A DNA stretch of 13,727 bases, from assembly GCA_959602875.1 (NCBI GenBank), contig CAUGVQ010000052.1, forward strand, positions 1 through 13,727, read 5' to 3'. Position numbers and translations under genes: made by a program. The notes beneath the pieces were generated by a model that made no database searches, had not been told where the DNA came from, and worked only from the letters and a program-made list of their open reading frames with translations. Shown here in pieces: positions 1 to 4,517 of this stretch. The stretch comes from an uncultured Collinsella sp. (GTDB lineage: Bacteria; Actinomycetota; Coriobacteriia; Coriobacteriales; Coriobacteriaceae). Numbering within the stretch: position 1 is the first letter of the stretch; every line of letters starts with the position of its first letter.

Positions 1-14
1 GGTGCGTTTTTAGG

Positions 15-33
15 CGATGCCTCGCAGGCATCG
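15..33. other. Hairpin just downstream of acpP
   Basis: CGATGCCT (15-22) and AGGCATCG (26-33) form a perfect 8-bp stem with a 3-base loop, 9 bases past the acpP stop codon. Its position suggests a transcript 3' end, but on the acpP strand the bases after the stem read CCTAAAAACG, so there is no U-tract and it is not a classical intrinsic terminator. It may stabilise the mRNA end. Confidence 0.45.
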
Positions 34-42
34 AAACAGCAG

Positions 43-273
43 TTAGGCGAGCTTGCCCTCGACGTAGTCGGCGAGGTCGCCCACCGTCTTGAACTGATCG
101 AGCTCGGCGTCGTCGATCTCGACCTCAAAGGCCTCCTCAAGAGCCATAACGAGCTCCATAGCGGCGAGGGAGTCGGCGCCGAGGTCCTCCTCGAGTTTGG
201 CCTCGCGGGTGACCTTCTCAAGGTCGCAACCGACGGTCTCGGAGATAACCTCACGCATCTTCTCGAAATCCAT
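43..273 (-). CDS. acpP: Acyl carrier protein
   Basis: This 76-residue acidic protein is a complete acyl carrier protein, the usual family length. It carries growing acyl chains on a 4'-phosphopantetheine arm during type II fatty acid synthesis in the cytoplasm. The attachment serine is Ser35 in the motif GADSLAAMEL, preceded by the conserved EEDLGAD turn; helices II and III (EEAFEVEI, TVGDLADYV) follow as expected. The ATG is preceded by GGAAAGGA (280-287 on the + strand), a strong ribosome site at normal spacing. No other fatty-acid gene lies on its upstream side here; its downstream neighbour is outside the window. The long 5' region holds repeats that might regulate it. Family assignment is very secure. 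Confidence 0.97.
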   Translation of the reverse strand: MDFEKMREVISETVGCDLEKVTREAKLEEDLGADSLAAMELVMALEEAFEVEIDDAELDQFKTVGDLADYVEGKLA

Positions 274-388
274 GATCTGTCCTTTCCGGGCGTGGAGCCC
301 TTCATCTCGTGTGAACGGAGCGCCACGCGGGTCTGCCGGCGCACCGGAGTCTATTGAGAGCGGCTTGCAACCAATTCCCTCAAAAAAC

Positions 389-410
389 TTAGTTAAAGTA
401 TTTTAGTTAA
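389..410. repeat. Direct repeat TTAGTTAA x2 upstream of acpP
   Basis: TTAGTTAA occurs at 389-396 and again at 403-410, a 14-bp period inside an AT-rich patch about 115-140 bp upstream of the acpP start. On the acpP strand it reads TTAACTAA-like, and TAAAAT between the copies could serve as a -10. It could be promoter DNA or a regulator site; no known operator was recognised. Confidence 0.3.
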
Positions 411-469
411 GGATTTTGAGATATAGGCGAGAACCTCGGATTTCTCCGTTCTCCTTATGCTCTGCACAA

Positions 470-496
470 ATTGACGTTTATTGCTATACCGTCAAT
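470..496. promoter_or_regulatory. Inverted repeat ATTGACG-N13-CGTCAAT, possible operator or divergent -35 pair
   Basis: ATTGACG (470-476) is matched by CGTCAAT (490-496). Each arm contains TTGACG, a good -35-like hexamer, one facing each direction. The + strand copy faces the antiterminator gene and the - strand copy faces acpP. No convincing -10 at 17 bp was found for either, so an operator-like palindrome is equally possible. The rest of the 570-bp gap between acpP and the antiterminator is AT-rich, and I see no small gene in it. Confidence 0.25.
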
Positions 497-747
497 ACAT
501 TATGCCGCACAGCTTCCTGCTTCCCGTAGCGCCCGTATGCGCTTGAAATCGCCGCTTATCCGTTTCAAAAAAGCAGCTATTGAATAATCTAAGATGGAAG
601 GGGCACGCATCCCTCGCCCTTCCCTTACGTTTGTCTGGAGAAACTAGGCGCACGCCATCCCGGATGGTCGCGCACCTCACGCATAATTATTGAATAGTTG
701 AAAAACGTTCCCAAGGGGTCTGCGCCAACCACAGCCGATCGTATACA

Positions 748-778
748 GCGGGTAAATTCGACATTGCCGAATAACCGC
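748..778 (+). other. Hairpin in the leader of the antiterminator gene
   Basis: ATTCG (756-760) pairs with CGAAT (768-772). Below a small internal loop, GCGG-T (748-753, one G bulged) pairs with ACCGC (774-778). It lies 65 bases before the antiterminator start codon. It does not match the RAT consensus and no U-tract follows, so its role, if any, is unknown. Confidence 0.3.
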
Positions 779-843
779 GACCGGGCCACGCGCCAGAGCC
801 CCTCTGCTGACACCATAAAGGTCCCCATCGAAACGGAGAGAAC

Positions 844-1674
844 GTGCGAGCCATCCAGCGCATCAACCATAACGCTGCCATCTGCGAAGACGGCGCCGGG
901 CACCAGCTCATCGCGCTGGGGCGCGGCATCGGCTTTGGCGATATGCCGCACGAGGTGTCGCTCGAGGACGTGCAGCGTACCTTTTACGGCATCGACCGCA
1001 AGTACCTTGCTTTCATCGACGAGGTCGATCCCGACGTGCTGGAGTTCTCCGCCCAGCTCGCCGACATCGTGACGCAGCAAGTCTCCTATGAGCTCAGTCC
1101 CAACCTGCCCATCACACTTGCCGACCACATCCAGTTCGCGCTCAAACGGGCCCGCGAGCACCTCGTGGTGCCCATGCCGCTTGCCGAGGACGTGGAGCTC
1201 GCCCATCCGGTGGAGTACCGCCTCGCCCAGATGGCAGTGCGCGGCATGCAGAAGACATTCGGCGTGCGCATCGACCGCCATGAGGCGGCGGGGGTCGCGC
1301 TCTCCATCGTAAACGCCGCCGTCACTCCCAGCCAGCGCACCGCGCTTGCAAACAAGCGCGAGGAGCGTCTGTTGGAACACGTGGCTGAGGCCGTGGAACG
1401 CGAAATGGAGACTCCCGTCGACCGGGATTCCTTCGCCTTTGCCCGCTTCACCACGCACATTCGCTACCTCATCGACCGGGTGCAGAAGGGAGAACCCATA
1501 GAGTCCGAGAACTCGGGGCTTTACGGGATGCTTGCCGAACAGTACCCGCGCGCCACAGCGTGTGCAAACGCTATAGCGACCGAGATCGAAGCGGCGTACG
1601 GCGAGCCCCTCACCGAAGAGGAGCTCGTCTACCTCATCATGCACATCAATCGCATCGCACCGCCCACCGCCTAA
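844..1674 (+). CDS. BglG/LicT-family transcription antiterminator (CAT-PRD1-PRD2)
   Basis: This 276-residue protein has the normal length and order of BglG-family antiterminators. The RNA-binding CAT domain covers about 1-58 (IQRINHNAAICEDG, then LGRGIGFG). PRD1 covers about 65-170 and PRD2 about 175-276. In this family the PRD histidines are phosphorylated by the PTS, which controls dimerisation and binding to RAT hairpins. His95 (LADHI) is the first PRD1 site; His205 (FTTHI) and His267 (IMHINRI) are the PRD2 pair. The second PRD1 histidine is replaced by Ser154 (VALSIVNA). The GTG start is chosen because the family N-terminus begins right there and CGGAGAG (834-840) sits just upstream. It precedes a RAT-like hairpin and an EIIBC gene on the same strand, so it most likely controls that transporter. 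Family is secure; sugar specificity is not. Confidence 0.93.
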   Translation: MRAIQRINHNAAICEDGAGHQLIALGRGIGFGDMPHEVSLEDVQRTFYGIDRKYLAFIDEVDPDVLEFSAQLADIVTQQVSYELSPNLPITLADHIQFALKRAREHLVVPMPLAEDVELAHPVEYRLAQMAVRGMQKTFGVRIDRHEAAGVALSIVNAAVTPSQRTALANKREERLLEHVAEAVEREMETPVDRDSFAFARFTTHIRYLIDRVQKGEPIESENSGLYGMLAEQYPRATACANAIATEIEAAYGEPLTEEELVYLIMHINRIAPPTA

Positions 1675-1733
1675 AACCTACCGTTCGCGGAAGGATTCCC
1701 AGCGCCTTCGGTCCGGCCACACGGCCGCGCGTC

Positions 1734-1739
1734 TATACT
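1734..1739 (+). promoter_or_regulatory. Possible -10 element for the PTS operon
   Basis: TATACT matches the sigma-70-type -10 consensus at five of six positions and lies about 12 bases before the RAT-like hairpin, where a transcription start would put the hairpin at the very 5' end of the mRNA. No recognisable -35 lies at 16-18 bp upstream, so the call is weak. Read-through from the antiterminator gene is the alternative. Confidence 0.3.
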
Positions 1740-1750
1740 GACCGACGAAT

Positions 1751-1787
1751 TGGGTGCTACGCACGGCTCGCTCCGTACGGCATTACC
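1751..1787 (+). promoter_or_regulatory. RAT-like ribonucleic antiterminator hairpin
   Basis: The upper stem CGCACGG (1760-1766) / CCGTACG (1773-1779) has one mismatch and a 6-base loop. The flanks are GGGTGCTA (1752-1759) and GCATTACC (1780-1787). Known RATs bound by BglG/LicT have 5' GGATTGTTA and 3' GCAAAACC flanks around a short stem, so this matches at most conserved places, especially GCA--ACC. Its 3' arm overlaps the 5' arm of the terminator that follows, so the two folds exclude each other, as in bgl and lic leaders. Bases seen directly; antitermination is inferred. Confidence 0.7.
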
Positions 1788-1839
1788 GATCAAGGGAAGA
1801 CCGCACGCGGTCTTTGTCGGTATGTCGCGGAGCTTTTTT
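1770..1839 (+). terminator. Leader terminator competing with the RAT hairpin
   Basis: Three nested stems stack into one long hairpin: GCTCCG (1770-1775) with CGGAGC (1828-1833), TACCGA (1784-1789) with TCGGTA (1817-1822), and AAGACCG (1797-1803) with CGGTCTT (1808-1814) around the loop CACG. Six T (1834-1839) follow directly. This is a classical intrinsic terminator, and bases 1770-1787 are shared with the RAT-like element. About 160 bases then separate it from the EIIBC start, with nothing further recognisable. Confidence 0.82.
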
Positions 1840-1999
1840 CATGCCGCGTAGGGCCCTCGGCTTTTGCCAACCCCTCGCAACAACAAGATCGCTCCGGAGC
1901 ACCGCGCGGCGATGCGCACGCCGCACGATCCCTGCGTACCGCCCGGCTCAGTACCGGAGGCGCCCGCGCCTCAAAACCCCAAAGCAAGATGGGAGCAAC

Positions 2000-3448
2000 A
2001 TGGCAGTCGACAACAAGCAAATCGCCAAAGACGTGCTCGCCGCCGTGGGCGGCGCCGCAAACGTCACCAGTGTCACACATTGCATTACTCGGCTGAGATT
2101 CAACCTCAAAGACCAATCCGTCCCCAATGATGACGCAATTAAAAAGATTAAAGGCGTCCTAGGCGCGCAGTGGGTTGGTGGCCAATATCAGGTCATTATT
2201 GGTCAGAATGTACCCAAGGTCTACGCTGCGGCTATCGAACTCGGCGTCTCCGGCGAAGGAGCCATCAACGAGAACCTCGATCCAGGCGTTAAAGAGCCCC
2301 TTACACCCAAGTCCATCGGCATGAATATACTCAACTACCTGTCGAAGACGATGATCTCCGTCATCCCTATCATGATGAGCGCTGCGTTTTTCCGCACCGT
2401 CGCCGTGGTAATGGGTCCCGATATGGTTGGCCTCTGGCCAGCTGACGGCGTTGAATACAACCTTTTTTACAACTGGCTCTATAATGCCGGCTTCTACTTC
2501 ATGCCTATTTTCCTCGGTTGGGCAGCGGCACGCCAGCTCGGTGCGAGCCAGCCCCTCGGTATGATGCTCGGCGGCATCCTCATTGCGCCCGAGTTGATTA
2601 ATCTCGTTACCGCTGCAGCAGAAACCGGCGCCACCACCACGGCAGTGTATGGCATCCCCGCCATGCTTAATAACTACTCCAGCACGGTGCTTCCCATCGT
2701 CCTCTGCGTGCCAGTGCTCTGGCAGGTGGAGAAGCTCATGAAAAAGATCGTGCCCGATGTGCTCTCCACGGTCTTCGTTCCTTTCCTTACCATGGTCATC
2801 ATGGTGCCTATCGCCCTCTGTGCCCTTGCCCCCATCGGCTCTATCCTGGGCAATCTGCTGGGCGACTTTATGTTTAGCCTGGGCAACGCCGGCGGTCTTG
2901 TCTCGATTATTGCGCTCGTACTTATTGCGGCATTCTGGGAGTTCCTTGTAATGACTGGCATGCACCAGGTTCTTTTGACCCTCGGCATCGCCCAGTTGAT
3001 TACCCTAGGCTCCGATTCCTGCGTCATGGTCGGCGGCTGCTTTGCCCAGTGGGCAACTTGGGGCATGGCATTCGGTACGTTCATGCGGCTTAAAGAAAAA
3101 GATGAGAAGATGGCCAATCTTGGTTACTGCCTGTCAGGATTTGTCGGCGGCGTAACCGAGCCCGCGCTCTATGGCTGCGGTTTCAAATACATGCGCGCCT
3201 TCGCCGGCATGATTATCGGCGGCGCTGTGGGCGGCGCCATCGGCGGCATCTTCCACGTTACGACGTATGTCCTCGGTGCAACTAACGTGCTCAGCGTCAT
3301 TGGCTTCGCCGGTGGAGGCACCACAAATCTCATGTGGGCGATCATCGCCTGCATCGCTTCCTTTGTGGTCGCTGCGGTCGTCACCTACTTCTTTGGTTTC
3401 ACCAAGGAACAACTCGAAGAGGACGCGCGTCTCGCGGCGGAGATCTAG
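2000..3448 (+). CDS. PTS transporter EIIBC, glucose/beta-glucoside superfamily
   Basis: This 482-residue membrane protein imports a sugar and phosphorylates it during transport. The N-terminal EIIB domain (about 1-85) carries the phosphocysteine Cys28 in THCITRLRF. The EIIC channel domain (about 105-470) has around ten hydrophobic segments and the family signature GGVTEPALYG near residues 380-390. The protein stops after EIIC, so there is no EIIA domain as in BglF; a EIIA-Glc-type protein must act in trans. The ATG at 2000 starts exactly at the EIIB domain and has GGGAG (1991-1995) ahead. An open frame extends upstream, but it runs through the terminator and RAT and encodes no known sequence. 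It sits behind the antiterminator and RAT, and 92 bp before a ChbG-like deacetylase. Substrate cannot be read from sequence; a beta-linked or N-acetylated sugar is a reasonable guess. Confidence 0.93.
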   Translation: MAVDNKQIAKDVLAAVGGAANVTSVTHCITRLRFNLKDQSVPNDDAIKKIKGVLGAQWVGGQYQVIIGQNVPKVYAAAIELGVSGEGAINENLDPGVKEPLTPKSIGMNILNYLSKTMISVIPIMMSAAFFRTVAVVMGPDMVGLWPADGVEYNLFYNWLYNAGFYFMPIFLGWAAARQLGASQPLGMMLGGILIAPELINLVTAAAETGATTTAVYGIPAMLNNYSSTVLPIVLCVPVLWQVEKLMKKIVPDVLSTVFVPFLTMVIMVPIALCALAPIGSILGNLLGDFMFSLGNAGGLVSIIALVLIAAFWEFLVMTGMHQVLLTLGIAQLITLGSDSCVMVGGCFAQWATWGMAFGTFMRLKEKDEKMANLGYCLSGFVGGVTEPALYGCGFKYMRAFAGMIIGGAVGGAIGGIFHVTTYVLGATNVLSVIGFAGGGTTNLMWAIIACIASFVVAAVVTYFFGFTKEQLEEDARLAAEI

Positions 3449-3461
3449 CCTATCTTCCAGT

Positions 3462-3490
3462 ACGGATGGCCCTTGCGCCGCGCCATCCGT
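3462..3490 (+). other. Intercistronic hairpin between EIIBC and the deacetylase gene
   Basis: ACGGATGGC (3462-3470) and GCCATCCGT (3482-3490) form a perfect 9-bp stem with an 11-base loop, in the 92-bp gap between the two genes. No U-tract follows (CACAATGG), so it is unlikely to terminate. A processing or mRNA-stability hairpin that sets different expression levels of the two genes is plausible. Confidence 0.45.
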
Positions 3491-3540
3491 GCCACAATGG
3501 GAGCATGCATTCCCATCGCTTATTGCTGCAGGAGGTTCAC

Positions 3541-4305
3541 ATGAAGCAATTGCTTATCCGCGCCGATGACATCGGTTACTCGTATGCCGTGAACGTTGGC
3601 ATTGCCCGTTCCGTGCACGAAGGACTCATCCGCTCGGTGGGCATTATGCCTAACATGCCCGAGACGGCGCGCGGTGTCAATTGGGTGCGAGATGCGGACA
3701 TCGCCATCGGCCAACACACCAACCTCTGCCTGGGCACACCCTGCTCTGACCCCGCAACGATCCCCTCTCTGCTGGACGAAAACGGCCAGTTCAAGAGCAG
3801 CCGCACCTATCGCGAGGCGTTCAAGCGCGGCGAGGACTTCGTGGTCTTTGAGGAAGCTGTCGCCGAAATTGAGGCGCAGCTCGCACGCTACCTCGAGGTC
3901 GTTGGACGCGACCCGGACTACTTTGAGGCGCATGCCGTGGTTTCAGAGAACCTCAACCGCGCTATCGAGCGCGTTGCGCGCGAGCATGGCTACCGCTACC
4001 AGGCCGCTTCGTTTGACCCCACTGCTACGGTCACGTGCGGCACCACGCCCGTCCGCATGGTGATGCGTTCCATGACGCCCGATTACGACCCCGCCGCCGC
4101 AATCCGCGAGACGGTGGAAGAGATGGGCGAGAACGAGACCGTGGTATTTGTCTGCCACCCCGGCTACCTGGACCAGTTCATCCTGAACACGTCCTCGCTC
4201 ACCACCGACCGCACCAAAGAGGTCGACGCGCTTATCTCGCCCGAGCTTCGTGCCTGGCTCGAGGCGCAGCCCGACCTCAGGCTCGTCGATTACCGCGACC
4301 TGTAA
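3541..4305 (+). CDS. ChbG/YdjC-family carbohydrate deacetylase
   Basis: The 254-residue protein belongs to the ChbG/HpnK (YdjC-like) family of metal-dependent deacetylases. ChbG of Escherichia coli removes an acetyl group from chitooligosaccharides such as chitobiose. Visible motifs are the N-terminal metal-binding RADDIGYS (Asp9, Asp10), GQHTNL (His59), FEAHAVVS (His131) and CHPGYLD (His206). In many relatives the third motif reads DSHxH; here Asp is Glu and the second His is Val. The ATG is preceded by an excellent AGGAGG site (3528-3533). Same strand and 92 bp behind EIIBC, so probably co-transcribed and acting on the imported sugar phosphate. Family is secure; the substrate is inferred from context. 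No glycosidase is present in the window. Confidence 0.9.
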   Translation: MKQLLIRADDIGYSYAVNVGIARSVHEGLIRSVGIMPNMPETARGVNWVRDADIAIGQHTNLCLGTPCSDPATIPSLLDENGQFKSSRTYREAFKRGEDFVVFEEAVAEIEAQLARYLEVVGRDPDYFEAHAVVSENLNRAIERVAREHGYRYQAASFDPTATVTCGTTPVRMVMRSMTPDYDPAAAIRETVEEMGENETVVFVCHPGYLDQFILNTSSLTTDRTKEVDALISPELRAWLEAQPDLRLVDYRDL

Positions 4306-4332
4306 GAACTCCCCAGGCAACACGCCCAGCAT

Positions 4333-4377
4333 AACGTCGAGTACTCGATACACGTTTTGTCGAGTACTCGACGTTTT
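4333..4377 (+). terminator. Intrinsic terminator after the deacetylase gene
   Basis: AACGTCGAGTACTCGA (4333-4348) pairs perfectly over 16 bp with the arm at 4360-4375, around an 11-base loop. TTTT (4374-4377) and further T-rich sequence follow on the + strand; on the - strand no U-tract follows the stem. This most likely ends the PTS operon transcript. Each arm is itself a palindrome. Confidence 0.7.
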
Positions 4378-4395
4378 GGTTTGTCGAGTTATCGA
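4336..4395. repeat. Three copies of a GTCGAGTACTCGA-like palindromic repeat
   Basis: GTCGAGTACTCGA occurs at 4336-4348 and 4359-4371, and a degenerate GTCGAGTTATCGA at 4383-4395. The period is 23-24 bp, roughly two helical turns, and the spacers are T-rich (CGTTTTG, GGTTTG). The first two copies make the terminator stem. The third copy is not needed for it. Confidence 0.75.
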
Positions 4396-4452
4396 GTTTT
4401 GCCGTGCGCGTGACTGGGTTTCCCAGATGCTGCAAATCGGTGTGAAAGAGGA

Positions 4453-4477
4453 GGGCATAGGCCTTTTGGCCATGCCC
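4453..4477 (-). terminator. Probable terminator of the ABC transporter gene
   Basis: Read on the - strand, GGGCAT-GGCC (4477-4468) pairs with GGCC-A-TGCCC (4463-4453) around an AAAA loop: ten pairs with one bulged base. A moderately U-rich TCCTCTTTC follows. It lies about 40 bases past the stop codon at 4518, the expected place. Confidence 0.6.
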
Positions 4478-4517
4478 GACGATTGAACACCGAGGTGCGG
4501 CGTCTGGGGAAGCCAGG

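Noticed and set aside
492..680. Small 62-codon frame on the - strand in the acpP-antiterminator gap
   Set aside because: No ribosome site or recognisable features; composition looks like random intergenic translation.
713..803. Second RAT/terminator ahead of the antiterminator gene
   Set aside because: AGGGGTCTG (714-722) can pair with CAGAGCCCCT (794-803) with one bulge, but no U-tract follows and the internal hairpin does not match the RAT consensus.
625..1644. 339-codon open frame on the - strand
   Set aside because: Antisense to the antiterminator gene, which has clear CAT and PRD motifs; the product resembles no family.
1754..1999. Longer N-terminus for EIIBC from 1754 or 1841
   Set aside because: The extension would be translated through the RAT and terminator, is Arg-rich and unlike any EIIB; the ATG at 2000 starts exactly at the domain and has a ribosome site.
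2159..2965. 268-codon open frame on the - strand
   Set aside because: Antisense to EIIBC; unusually rich in His, Glu and Asp as reverse complements of hydrophobic codons are.
4333..4395. CRISPR-like repeat array
   Set aside because: Only three short palindromic units with spacers of about 10 bases; no spacer-length regularity typical of CRISPR and no cas gene.
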